From assembly GCA_023663945.1 (NCBI GenBank), contig JAMPGL010000025.1, forward strand, positions 1 to 54,509: DNA of 54,509 nucleotides, given 5' to 3'. The stretch comes from Lachnospiraceae bacterium. Lineage in GTDB: Bacteria > Bacillota > Clostridia > Lachnospirales > Lachnospiraceae. The position numbers and the translations under genes are program-made. This document shows positions 35,456 through 43,058 of the stretch, piece after piece; the stretch's first letter is position 1, and each line of letters begins with the position of its first letter. A model generated the notes under the pieces. That model made no database searches. It was not told the origin of the DNA and worked only from the letters and a program-made list of their open reading frames with translations.

Positions 35456-36112
35456 TTAACATCCCTGCTCAAACCGATTGATATTGTAAATCAGCTTCAT
35501 GATGCTGTCCGATAAATGAACATTTTCCACCTGAACCGATTTGGGAACATCCAAATCCACATGTGCAAAATTTAAAATCCCCTTGATTCCATTATCTACC
35601 AGCCTCCGCGCCACCATGTCCGCGCTGGTCTTGGGAATCGTCAGCACCGCTATATCAATGTTATGCTCTCTCACAAAGCTTTCCATCTCTTCCATGGGAC
35701 GGATCTCCATATCACGGATCTTCTGTCCGTACAGTGCGGGATTGTTGTCAAATATCCCCTGAAACAGGAATCCCCGTCTCTCAAAGTTCATGTAATTAGC
35801 AAGCGCCTGGCCAAGATTGCCTGCGCCGATAATAATCAGGTTGTGAGTTCTGTCCAGCCCCAGAATCTTGCCAATCTCCTCGTAAAGATATTCAACCTTG
35901 TAGCCGTACCCCTGCTGTCCAAACCCTCCGAAATTGTTAAAATCCTGACGAATCTGCGACGCCGTCACATCCATAAGATCGCTAAGCTCCTGAGAAGATA
36001 TTCTCTCAATCCCCTCGTCTTTTAGCTCTCCCAAATAACGAAAATACCTTGGCAGTCTGCTTATGACTGCCTGTGAGATCTCTTTATTTTCCACCCGGAT
36101 CTCCTCCTGCAT
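35456..36112 (-). CDS. rex: Redox-sensing transcriptional repressor Rex
   Basis: A 218-residue NADH/NAD+-sensing repressor that in Clostridia controls fermentation and NADH-reoxidation genes. The N-terminal winged helix (about 10-85) includes ISSQELSDLMDVTASQIRQDFNNFGGFGQQGYGY, the family hallmark. The Rossmann motif is IIGAGNLGQALANY near 104-117, and the C-terminal domain-swap helix ends the protein. The adjacent divergent gene is a YdiF-type ABC-F, the same neighbour as rex (ydiH) has in B. subtilis. A strong promoter lies immediately upstream. Confidence 0.96.
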   Translation of the reverse strand: MQEEIRVENKEISQAVISRLPRYFRYLGELKDEGIERISSQELSDLMDVTASQIRQDFNNFGGFGQQGYGYKVEYLYEEIGKILGLDRTHNLIIIGAGNLGQALANYMNFERRGFLFQGIFDNNPALYGQKIRDMEIRPMEEMESFVREHNIDIAVLTIPKTSADMVARRLVDNGIKGILNFAHVDLDVPKSVQVENVHLSDSIMKLIYNINRFEQGC

Positions 36113-36128
36113 ACTGTTTCTACATATA

Positions 36129-36157
36129 AATATATAACACTGTTAAAATAATGTCAA
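36129..36157 (-). promoter_or_regulatory. Predicted sigma-A promoter of rex, with possible operator
   Basis: Minus strand: TTGACA (36152-36157), 17-base spacer, TATATT (36129-36134), about 20 bases before rex. The spacer contains TTAACAG, close to one Rex half-site (TTAACAA); the matching left half is poor. It also contains a perfect TAACA-C-TGTTA palindrome (36135-36145) in the opposite orientation to the Rex consensus. Autoregulation is possible but not convincing. Confidence 0.6.
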
Positions 36158-36169
36158 TTCATTGACATT
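36150..36169. promoter_or_regulatory. Palindrome carrying the -35 boxes of two divergent promoters
   Basis: AATGTCAA (36150-36157) and TTGACATT (36162-36169) are a perfect 8-bp inverted repeat with a 4-base spacer. Each arm supplies a consensus TTGACA: the minus-strand copy serves rex, the plus-strand copy (36162-36167) is 17 bases from TAAACT (36185-36190), a moderate -10 for the ABC-F gene. RNA polymerase could hardly bind both at once. Confidence 0.55.
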
Positions 36170-36193
36170 CCCTTTTATCATCTGTAAACTGAT

Positions 36194-36277
36194 ACAGGAA
36201 CCTGTTTAACGATAACAGGAATTACCCACCCCACCACCCGATGCAGGCAGTCATTTGACTCGCCGCTTGTGGGAATT
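36194..36277 (+). promoter_or_regulatory. Structured 5' leader of the ABC-F gene
   Basis: Downstream of the predicted -10 lie three ACAGG/CCTGT half-sites (36194-36198, 36201-36205, 36215-36219); the last two can form a hairpin CCTGTT/AACAGG. A second stem pairs AATTaCCCAC (36220-36229) with GTGGGAATT (36269-36277), with a loop of about 39 bases. The roughly 100-base leader ends with an AGAGGA ribosome site. No T-run terminator is seen, so any control would be translational or by protein binding. Confidence 0.4.
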
Positions 36278-36297
36278 AAAACCAGAGGAAAACGGCT

Positions 36298-38226
36298 ATG
36301 ATTTTATCCTGTCAAAATTTATCAAAAGCATTTCATGAACAGCCCGTGCTTTCCGGCGTCTCCTTTCATATAGAAGATCAGGAAAAGGCGGCTGTTGTGG
36401 GCATTAACGGTGCCGGTAAAACTACTCTCCTGCGCATCATCGTAGGTGAACAGACTCCGGATGAGGGAATCGTCACCTTTGCCAAAGATAAAACCTTCGG
36501 ATACCTTGCGCAAAATCAAAACGTGGACAGCGAAAAGACCATCTACGAGGAACTGCTTTCCGTCAAAGCGGATGTGATTGCCATGGAAGCCAAAATTCGT
36601 GAAATGGAGCTTTCCATGAAAAACTCATCCGGCAGGGAATTGGAACTGCTTATGGATTCCTACACCCGGCTTACGCACTCCTTTGAACTTGCAGACGGCT
36701 ACTCCTACAAAAGCGAAATTGCCGGCGTCCTAAAAGGGCTTGGATTTGCCGAATCAGAATTTGACCAGAAAATATCCACCCTTTCCGGCGGGCAGAAGAC
36801 CCGGGCCGCCTTAGGGCGTCTCCTTCTTGTAAACCCTGACCTGATCATCTTAGACGAGCCCACCAACCACTTGGATTTAAACTCCATTGCCTGGCTGGAA
36901 ACCTATCTGTTAAATTACAAAGGCGCTGTCCTGATTGTGTCCCATGACCGCTACTTTCTGGATCGGATTGCCAAAAAAGTCATTGAACTTGACCAGACCA
37001 AGGCGACAGTATTTTCCGGCAACTATTCCGATTACGCCGTCAAAAAGGAACAGCTCCGCACAGCCGCCTTAAACGCTTATTTTAAGCAGCAGCAGGAAAT
37101 CCGCCATCAGGAAGCCGTCATTGAAAAATTAAAATCCTTCAATCGGGAAAAATCCATCAAACGGGCGGAAAGCCGTGAAAAAATGCTGAACAAAATAGAA
37201 GTTTTGGATAAGCCCTCAGAGGCAAGAACGGACATCCATATGACGCTGACACCCCGAATCACAAGCGGAAATGATGTTTTGTCTATTCAAAACCTTGAGA
37301 AGTCCTTTGACAGCCAGACGCTCTTTTCCGGGCTTAATATGGACATCAAGCGCGGAGAGCATGTTGCTCTTATCGGTGATAACGGCACCGGAAAAACTAC
37401 CATTTTAAAAATTATCAACGGGCTCCTTAATGCGGATGACGGCTCCATCACCTTAGGAACCAATGTACATATCGGCTATTACGACCAAGAGCATCATGTG
37501 CTTCATCCTCAGAAGACGCTCTTTGAAGAAATATCCGATGCCTATCCTTACCTGAACAACACAGAGATCCGCAATACCCTCGCCGCCTTTCTGTTCACCG
37601 GTGACGATGTGTTTAAGCGCATTGAACACTTAAGCGGCGGCGAACGGGGACGGCTGTCCCTGGCAAAGCTGATGCTGTCCGAATCAAATTTTTTGATTCT
37701 GGATGAGCCCACCAACCATTTGGATATTATGTCCAAAGAGATTTTGGAGGATGCACTGAACGCCTACGAGGGCACTCTGCTCTATGTCTCTCACGACCGT
37801 TATTTTATCAATCGGACCGCCAGCCGGATTTTGGATCTGACGGGCAGACAGCTCATCGGTTATCTTGGAAATTATGATTATTATCTGGAAAAGAAAAAGG
37901 ATTTGGAAGCTGTTTTTCTTGGCGGTGCGAAAGACCGCTCTCTGCCAAAGGAACCGGTTTCCGAAAATAAGCAGGATTGGCTGAGTCAAAAGGAACTGCA
38001 GGCAAAACAGCGCAAAAAAGAAAATGACCTCAAAAAATGCGAATCAGAAATCTCCTTACTGGAAGCGGAGCAGGAGGATTTGGACGCTCAGATGTCCGCC
38101 CCCGAAAACGCTGTTAACGCCGCCCTGCTTCAGGAGCTCTCCGCCCGCCGGGAAGCCGTCTCTTCCCAGCTTGAAGCGCTCTATGAAAAGTGGGAAATTT
38201 TAGCGGAAGAAGGGCTGCCGCAATAA
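36298..38226 (+). CDS. ydiF: ABC-F family ATPase (YdiF-like ribosome-associated protein)
   Basis: 642 residues, the only plus-strand gene in the window. Two ABC domains without membrane segments: Walker A GINGAGKTTLL (near 35) and GDNGTGKTTIL (near 360), signatures LSGGQKTR and LSGGERGR, Walker B DLIILDEPTNHLD and FLILDEPTNHLD, plus the interdomain P-site linker (about 240-310) and a coiled C-terminal tail (about 565-642). These features define ABC-F translation factors, which act on the ribosomal E-site. Sequence and the position beside rex suggest YdiF, a housekeeping member, rather than an antibiotic-resistance type. The leader is structured. Confidence 0.92.
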   Translation: MILSCQNLSKAFHEQPVLSGVSFHIEDQEKAAVVGINGAGKTTLLRIIVGEQTPDEGIVTFAKDKTFGYLAQNQNVDSEKTIYEELLSVKADVIAMEAKIREMELSMKNSSGRELELLMDSYTRLTHSFELADGYSYKSEIAGVLKGLGFAESEFDQKISTLSGGQKTRAALGRLLLVNPDLIILDEPTNHLDLNSIAWLETYLLNYKGAVLIVSHDRYFLDRIAKKVIELDQTKATVFSGNYSDYAVKKEQLRTAALNAYFKQQQEIRHQEAVIEKLKSFNREKSIKRAESREKMLNKIEVLDKPSEARTDIHMTLTPRITSGNDVLSIQNLEKSFDSQTLFSGLNMDIKRGEHVALIGDNGTGKTTILKIINGLLNADDGSITLGTNVHIGYYDQEHHVLHPQKTLFEEISDAYPYLNNTEIRNTLAAFLFTGDDVFKRIEHLSGGERGRLSLAKLMLSESNFLILDEPTNHLDIMSKEILEDALNAYEGTLLYVSHDRYFINRTASRILDLTGRQLIGYLGNYDYYLEKKKDLEAVFLGGAKDRSLPKEPVSENKQDWLSQKELQAKQRKKENDLKKCESEISLLEAEQEDLDAQMSAPENAVNAALLQELSARREAVSSQLEALYEKWEILAEEGLPQ

Positions 38227-38312
38227 GCAAAGCGCATACAATATATGGGCATTTTACAGAATGTAATCAACTGTATAGGGTATGGCTCGGGCTTAATGCG
38301 GCAGCCTCTTTC

Positions 38313-39521
38313 TTATAGCATCTGCTCCAAGGTTTCCCGAATTGCCTTAATAAAGTCAAGACTGTTTAAAATCGTAGGATTTTTGCAGGTGGAAATGAGG
38401 GACAGGCTCTTTGTCATCCTGCCATCCTCCACGGTCTTAATACATGCCTTTTCCAGCTTGTCCACAAACGCCGAAAGCTCCGAAATGCCGTCCAGCTCTC
38501 CTCTCTTTCTGAGTGCCCCCGTCCATGCAAAAATAGTTGCAATGGAATTGGTGGAGGTCTCCTCTCCCTTTAAGTGCTTATAATAGTGGCGCTGCACGGT
38601 TCCGTGCGCCGCTTCATACTCATAAACCCCTGACGGAGATACCAGCACGGAAGTCATCATGGAGAGATCTCCGTAAGCCGTAGCTACCATATCCGACATC
38701 ACATCACCGTCATAGTTCTTACACGCCCAGATAAATCCTCCCTCCGAACGGATTACGCGGGCTACCGCATCGTCAATCAGCGTATAAAAATATTCAATTC
38801 CAAGCTCTTCAAATTTGTCCTTGTACTCCGCATCATAAATTTCCTGAAAAATATCCTTAAAGGTATGGTCGTATTTCTTGGAAATCGTATCCTTGGTGGC
38901 AAACCAGAGATCCTGCCTTGTGCTGACGGCGTATTCAAAACAAGCTCTTGCAAAACTGGAAATCGATTTTTCCGTATTGTGAATCCCCTGAAGGATTCCC
39001 GCGCCGTCAAAATTATGAATCAGCTCCCTGATCTCCGTTCCGTCCTCCGCCGTATACACCAGCTCCGCCTTTCCCTTTCCGGGAACTTTAATCTCCGTAT
39101 TCTTATACACGTCCCCGTAAGCATGGCGGGCAATGGTAATGGGTTTCGTCCAGTTTGACACATAGGGCACAATCCCTTTTACCAAAATGGGAGAACGAAA
39201 AACTGTTCCGTCCAAGATGGCGCGGATGGTTCCATTGGGGCTCTTCCACATCTCTTTTAAATGATACTCTGTCATTCTCGCCGCGTTGGGCGTAATGGTT
39301 GCGCATTTTACCGCTACGCCGTACTTCTTTGTTGCCTCGGCGCTGTCAACGGTCACTTGGTCATTTGTCTCATTTCTGTGCTCCAGCCCAAGATCATAAT
39401 ACTCTGTCTTTAAATCAATAAAAGGAAGAAGAAGCTCATCCTTGATCATCTGCCAGAGGATTCTGGTCATCTCGTCTCCATCCATCTCCACAAGGGGCGT
39501 TGTCATTTTAATTTTTTCCAC
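38313..39521 (-). CDS. icd: NADP-dependent isocitrate dehydrogenase
   Basis: A 402-residue enzyme of the eukaryote-like NADP-IDH type, converting isocitrate to 2-oxoglutarate. Near the N-terminus is [24 protein letters not shown]; the substrate loop [33 protein letters not shown], and the NADP/metal-binding [20 protein letters not shown] and [10 protein letters not shown] are all present. A GTG start at 39521 gives the usual N-terminus ([13 protein letters not shown]) and follows an AAAGGA site; it overlaps the GntR gene by 14 bases, so the genes are coupled. With the citrate synthase homologue upstream it would supply 2-oxoglutarate for glutamate. Aconitase is not in the window. Confidence 0.93.
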   Translation of the reverse strand: MEKIKMTTPLVEMDGDEMTRILWQMIKDELLLPFIDLKTEYYDLGLEHRNETNDQVTVDSAEATKKYGVAVKCATITPNAARMTEYHLKEMWKSPNGTIRAILDGTVFRSPILVKGIVPYVSNWTKPITIARHAYGDVYKNTEIKVPGKGKAELVYTAEDGTEIRELIHNFDGAGILQGIHNTEKSISSFARACFEYAVSTRQDLWFATKDTISKKYDHTFKDIFQEIYDAEYKDKFEELGIEYFYTLIDDAVARVIRSEGGFIWACKNYDGDVMSDMVATAYGDLSMMTSVLVSPSGVYEYEAAHGTVQRHYYKHLKGEETSTNSIATIFAWTGALRKRGELDGISELSAFVDKLEKACIKTVEDGRMTKSLSLISTCKNPTILNSLDFIKAIRETLEQML

Positions 39522-40260
39522 TTTCTGCACCATCCTTTTTCTTATTTTGCTTTCCTGTTTCCTCTTCTTTATCAAATATATCATACAGACCGTTTCTTAC
39601 CATGTTGTCATAAGCATTGATCATATGCTGTGTGGCAAGACGCTCCGCCTCATCCTGATTTCCCGCTTTAATCGCCTCCATAATCTGCCTGTGCTCCTCG
39701 TTGGAAGCAATTCCCCGCTCCTTAGTGGAAAGCGTCTTTTTGCGGATGCGGATCACATAATGATGAAAATCCCGAAGGAGATTTTCCAGCATCTTGGAAT
39801 CACATGCCGAATACAAAATATGGTGAAAACGGTTATCCAGGTCCGCCATCTGCTCCATATGTCCCTTGGACGCATGAAACGCGGCAAGATATACGTTTTC
39901 TTCCAACTCCTGAAGCTGTTCCGGCGTAATATGTTCTGTAGCTAATCTGGCGCACATCCCCTCTAAGGAAGAACGGATCATATAAATATCTTTTACATCC
40001 TTTGCCGTTATCCCCGTTACATAGGCGCCTTTATTCGGCACAATCTGCAAAAGCCCCTCCAGCTCAAGCTGCCGGAACGCCTCCCTTACCGGCGTTCTGC
40101 TGACTCCCAGCTCCTCACCGATTGCCACCTCTTTCAGCTCTTCATGCTCCTTGTATTTTCCGTTTAAAATGTCCTCTCTCAGCTTGTGGAACACTCTGCC
40201 CCGCAGGGAGTACTTATCGGTCACTTCCTGCTTTACATCATAATTATCCATCTCAAACAC
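39508..40260 (-). CDS. GntR-family regulator, FCD (FadR) subfamily
   Basis: 250 residues. The N-terminal winged helix (about 15-85) includes [16 protein letters not shown] and [22 protein letters not shown], the GntR signature. The C-terminal all-helical FCD ligand domain (about 95-225) has the metal/ligand residues in [19 protein letters not shown] and [17 protein letters not shown]. The start is a GTG with AAGGAAGG about 3 bases upstream; an ATG three codons later is the alternative. It lies between the citrate synthase and IDH genes, and a 10-bp palindrome at their promoter is a likely binding site, making it a local, autoregulating controller. Confidence 0.9.
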   Translation of the reverse strand: MFEMDNYDVKQEVTDKYSLRGRVFHKLREDILNGKYKEHEELKEVAIGEELGVSRTPVREAFRQLELEGLLQIVPNKGAYVTGITAKDVKDIYMIRSSLEGMCARLATEHITPEQLQELEENVYLAAFHASKGHMEQMADLDNRFHHILYSACDSKMLENLLRDFHHYVIRIRKKTLSTKERGIASNEEHRQIMEAIKAGNQDEAERLATQHMINAYDNMVRNGLYDIFDKEEETGKQNKKKDGAESGKN

Positions 40261-40280
40261 AGCCTTCCTTTACCTGCTTC

Positions 40281-41693
40281 TCAACCGATGGTGGTATTTA
40301 GTTCTTTACACGCGATTGTAATCTGCTCAATCAGTTCCCGGTCTGTAATCACCGTGACCCTGCCATCCTCATACTGCCTGTCCACCCATTCCTTGACCCG
40401 TTCCACCACCGGACTGGATTTGGTCAGATGCTTCTCCTCGTCCAGCCTGAAATAAGTGTTGATCCAGTGAGCAATCCCCGCCAGCCCGGAAGTATTGGAA
40501 ACCGCGCACAGCACCGGCCTGTTTAAGAATTTCTCCGTGTCAAAAATATTGTAGATCTCTTCATTTTTCAGAAGTCCATCCGCATGGATTCCCGCTCTGG
40601 TCACATTAAAGTTCTTTCCCACGAACGGAGTCCGCTCCGGGATAGAATATCCGATCTCCCGCTCATAATATTCCGCCAGTTCCGTAATCACCGTGGTGTC
40701 CATTCCATTCAGGTCACCTTTCAGCTGGGCAAACTCAAACACCATAGCCTCCAACGGCGTGTTGCCTGTCCTTTCCCCAATTCCAAACAGCGAAGTATTC
40801 ACTCCGGAACAGCCGTACAGCCATGCCGTGGTGGAATTGACCACCGCCTTATAAAAATCATTATGCCCGTGCCATTCTAACAGCTCATGAGGCACCCCTG
40901 CATGCGTGTGGAGAGCATAAATAATTCCCTGAACGCTTCTGGGAATTACTGCGCCGGGGTAATTGACTCCATATCCCATGGTGTCACAGGCACGTACCTT
41001 AATTGGAATCTGATATTCCTTCATCAGCTTCATCAGTTCCAGACAAAAAGGCACCACATAACCGTAAATATCCGCTCTGGTAATGTCCTCCAGATGACAG
41101 CGGACACTGATTCCCTCTTCCAGACAATCCCTGACCACGCTTAAATAATGCTCCATTGCCTGCCGTCTGGTCATCTTCAATTTCAAAAAAATATGATAGT
41201 CCGAACAGCTGACCAGAATCCCGGTCTCCTTCATCCCGATTTCCTTTACCAGCTTAAAATCCTCCTTGCTGGCGCGAATCCAGCTGGTAACCTCCGGAAA
41301 CTGATAGCCCCGCTCCATACACTTGTAAACCGCATCCCTGTCCTTTTTACTGTACAAAAAAAACTCACTTGCACGAATCATTCCGTTTGGTCCGCCCAGC
41401 CGGTGCAGATAATCATAAATCCTCACAATCTGTTCGGTTGTGTAGGGCGCTCTGGACTGCTGTCCGTCGCGAAACGTGGTATCTGTAATCCAGATCTCCT
41501 TCGGCATATTATGAGGGACAATCCGGTCGTTAAAGGGGATTTTCGGAACCTCCGAATAGGGGAACATATTCCGGAATACATTAGGCTTTTGCACATCGTC
41601 CAAAATGTACATATGTTCCTCTATCTCCAATAAATTGTTCTTCGTGTTAAGTGACACCGGTCTGTCCGTAAAAAGCTTATTCTCGTCAGCCAT
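40281..41693 (-). CDS. Re-type citrate synthase / homocitrate synthase-like enzyme
   Basis: A 470-residue HMGL/DRE-TIM metallolyase. Motifs are DTTFRDGQQSRAPY (metal and catalytic Arg, near 73), SVRCHLEDITRADIYGY, LEWHGHNDFYKAVVNSTTAWLYG (metal His pair) and GERTGNTPLEAMVFE. In annotation such proteins are called isopropylmalate or homocitrate synthases. However, the length, the absence of a regulatory LeuA C-terminal domain, and co-location with isocitrate dehydrogenase point to Re-citrate synthase as known from Clostridium kluyveri and other anaerobes lacking the Si enzyme. The start at 41693 has an AAGGAGG site 8 bases upstream. Product: citrate from oxaloacetate and acetyl-CoA (inferred). 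Confidence 0.8.
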   Translation of the reverse strand: MADENKLFTDRPVSLNTKNNLLEIEEHMYILDDVQKPNVFRNMFPYSEVPKIPFNDRIVPHNMPKEIWITDTTFRDGQQSRAPYTTEQIVRIYDYLHRLGGPNGMIRASEFFLYSKKDRDAVYKCMERGYQFPEVTSWIRASKEDFKLVKEIGMKETGILVSCSDYHIFLKLKMTRRQAMEHYLSVVRDCLEEGISVRCHLEDITRADIYGYVVPFCLELMKLMKEYQIPIKVRACDTMGYGVNYPGAVIPRSVQGIIYALHTHAGVPHELLEWHGHNDFYKAVVNSTTAWLYGCSGVNTSLFGIGERTGNTPLEAMVFEFAQLKGDLNGMDTTVITELAEYYEREIGYSIPERTPFVGKNFNVTRAGIHADGLLKNEEIYNIFDTEKFLNRPVLCAVSNTSGLAGIAHWINTYFRLDEEKHLTKSSPVVERVKEWVDRQYEDGRVTVITDRELIEQITIACKELNTTIG

Positions 41694-41735
41694 GACACAT
41701 TCCTCCTTAGAAGTGCTTCGCAAAGATCATGTATA

Positions 41736-41764
41736 ATTGTATACAACAGAACATCTTCTGTCAA
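41736..41764 (-). promoter_or_regulatory. Promoter of the citrate synthase-gntR-icd operon
   Basis: Minus strand: TTGACA (41759-41764), 17-base spacer, TACAAT (41736-41741), about 43 bases before the start at 41693. One box is perfect and the other matches 5 of 6. It lies right after the stop of the subtilisin gene (41769). Confidence 0.8.
41737..41746. promoter_or_regulatory. Probable GntR/FCD operator
   Basis: TTGTATACAA is a perfect 10-bp palindrome covering the -10 box of the citrate synthase promoter. FCD-subfamily GntR regulators commonly recognise GT-(2 to 3 bases)-AC cores such as this, and the operon encodes one. Binding here would block polymerase, so a repressor is the natural reading. 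Confidence 0.6.
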
Positions 41765-41768
41765 TCAA

Positions 41769-42680
41769 TTATTTTAACAGCCTGTCAATTCTTACCATTC
41801 CCCAGCCCTGCTTATTCCACGGTTCATTCAGATCCATCGCTGTATATTGAAGCTTCTGCTTCACCTGTACATTCGTATAAAAGGGATATTTCTGCAAAAG
41901 CAGCGCCGCGGCTCCCGACACAATAGGCGTCGCCATGGATGTACCGCTCTTCGCCACATAGGCATTTCGATAATACCTTCCCCTCCTTGCAATCCCTGCA
42001 TTGCAGGAAATAATATCCGTTCCCGGTGCGACAAGATCCGGCTTTTTTATTGCATAAGGGCTGGGACCCCTCCCAGAATAATTTTCACACAGGTGCTCCC
42101 GCTTTCCAAAAAATCCTCCCTCGTGACAGCCCACAGTAATCACCTGCCTGCTGGCTCCAAGGGGAGACAGACTCATAGGCTTCGGTCCCATGTTTCCCGC
42201 CGCGCATACTACCACAAGCCCCTCATTCCACGCCCTGTCCACTAAGGAGAGAAGCCGTTCTATCCGCCCTTCCTTTGCACTATCGCCCATGCCTATGGAA
42301 ATATTCAGGACGCGGATGTCATACTCCTCTTTCAGATTCAGCACCCACTCAATCCCCTGCGCCATATTTTCAATCATTCCGTCGCCTTTATAGTCAAGCA
42401 CCTTTCCCACCACGAGCCTGCTGTACGGCGCAATTCCCTTGTAACGTCCACTTGACACCGCTCCGCTCCCGCAGATGCATCCGGCTACATGCGTACCATG
42501 TCCGCTGTCATCATAACATCCGCTTCTGCCGTTCACAAAATCTTTAAAATCAATAATTCTATGTTCAAAATCAGGATGAAATGCTGTTCCTGTATCAAGC
42601 AGGGCAACCGTGACCCCCTTGTGCCCGCAGGACTCAATCAATTCATCACTGCATCCAACCTGCCATCTTACCCGAAGCAT
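41769..42680 (-). CDS. S8 subtilisin-family serine peptidase, intracellular type
   Basis: 303 residues with an intact catalytic triad: Asp29 in VALLDTGTAFHPDF, His61 in GHGTHVAG and Ser248 in GTSMATP, plus oxyanion Asn163 in CAAGNMGP. There is no signal peptide, no I9 propeptide and no C-terminal extension, so it resembles an intracellular subtilisin. The ATG at 42680 directly follows the T-run of a hairpin whose right arm (GGGAG) is the only ribosome-binding candidate. An accessory propeptide or inhibitor, if needed, would have to be supplied in trans. Confidence 0.88.
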   Translation of the reverse strand: MLRVRWQVGCSDELIESCGHKGVTVALLDTGTAFHPDFEHRIIDFKDFVNGRSGCYDDSGHGTHVAGCICGSGAVSSGRYKGIAPYSRLVVGKVLDYKGDGMIENMAQGIEWVLNLKEEYDIRVLNISIGMGDSAKEGRIERLLSLVDRAWNEGLVVVCAAGNMGPKPMSLSPLGASRQVITVGCHEGGFFGKREHLCENYSGRGPSPYAIKKPDLVAPGTDIISCNAGIARRGRYYRNAYVAKSGTSMATPIVSGAAALLLQKYPFYTNVQVKQKLQYTAMDLNEPWNKQGWGMVRIDRLLK

Positions 42681-42721
42681 AAAAAACTCCCGGCTTTTTA
42701 ATTATTTTATGCCGGGAGTTT
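42678..42721 (-). terminator. Hairpin + T-run overlapping the ribosome site of the S8 peptidase
   Basis: On the minus strand an 11-bp perfect stem AAACTCCCGGC/GCCGGGAGTTT (42684-42721, 16-base A/T loop) runs into TTTTTT and then directly into the ATG at 42680. It has the form of an intrinsic terminator for the small ORF upstream. Its right arm contains GGGAG, the apparent Shine-Dalgarno of the peptidase, so in a read-through transcript the ribosome site would be sequestered. Confidence 0.75.
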
Positions 42722-42730
42722 CAATTTGTT

Positions 42731-42759
42731 ATGTTAATTGTAGATTGTTCTCTATGCAA
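42731..42759 (-). promoter_or_regulatory. Weak candidate promoter ahead of the hairpin
   Basis: Minus strand: TTGCAT (42754-42759), 17-base spacer, TAACAT (42731-42736), each matching 4 of 6 bases. If used, transcription would begin just before the hairpin, making it a leader of the S8 gene. Confidence 0.3.
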
Positions 42760-42778
42760 CAGTGTAAACGTCAAAAAT

Positions 42779-42979
42779 CTATCCCATCGGCATAGAAGAT
42801 GCCGCATATGACTTACTTTTAGCACACATAGCTTCGTTCTCGCTTATCTGAGAGGCTATCTCCCTCTCTAGCTTTAACAAACTAATGGCAGATGCCCTCC
42901 GATTACCTGGAACATCTGTCATTCTAGCTCCTGTTCCAGCTCTATTTAATTCCCTTGCCATTACATCATACCAATTCAT
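42779..42979 (-). CDS. Small protein of unknown function, 66 aa
   Basis: A short ORF supported by context rather than homology: a consensus promoter (43019-43047), an AGGGTGG ribosome site 6 bases before the ATG at 42979, and a strong hairpin/T-run 57 bases after the stop. The product is soluble: Arg-rich first half (LNRAGTGARMTDVPGNRRAS), a predicted helix (ISLLKLEREIASQISENE), and a small-residue C-terminus ending in two Met-Pro/Met-Gly pairs. One Cys. No signal peptide, no double-Gly leader. A three-codon longer form from a GTG is possible. Roles to consider are a regulator or trans-acting partner of the downstream subtilisin, or a peptide substrate; none is shown. Confidence 0.55.
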   Translation of the reverse strand: MNWYDVMARELNRAGTGARMTDVPGNRRASAISLLKLEREIASQISENEAMCAKSKSYAASSMPMG

Positions 42980-43018
42980 TTCTTCCACCCTGCAAATATT
43001 ATTTTAATCACTTTGTAT

Positions 43019-43047
43019 ATGATACTCTATATTCTTTCCAATGTCAA
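43019..43047 (-). promoter_or_regulatory. Predicted sigma-A promoter of the 66-aa ORF
   Basis: Minus strand: TTGACA (43042-43047), 17-base spacer, TATCAT (43019-43024), about 40 bases before the ATG at 42979. The -35 is perfect and the -10 matches 5 of 6. It lies just beyond the stop of the peptidase gene at 43059. Confidence 0.7.
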
Positions 43048-43058
43048 CGCAATAACAA

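Noticed and set aside
36135-36157. Rex operator in the rex promoter
   Set aside because: Only one half-site (TTAACAG) is close to consensus; the palindrome TAACACTGTTA is in the opposite orientation. Kept only as a note in the promoter entry.
36241-36258. Five-codon upstream ORF (ATG...TGA) in the ABC-F leader, suggesting attenuation
   Set aside because: No ribosome site precedes it and no terminator/antiterminator pair with a T-run follows.
38284-38306. Terminator between the convergent ABC-F and icd genes
   Set aside because: The GGCT/AGCC stem has three central mismatches and no clean T-run.
42779-42988. 66-aa ORF as a RiPP or bacteriocin precursor
   Set aside because: No double-glycine or other leader motif, no Cys/Ser/Thr-rich core and no modification enzyme next to it; the C39-like protein lacks the transporter context of bacteriocin leader peptidases.
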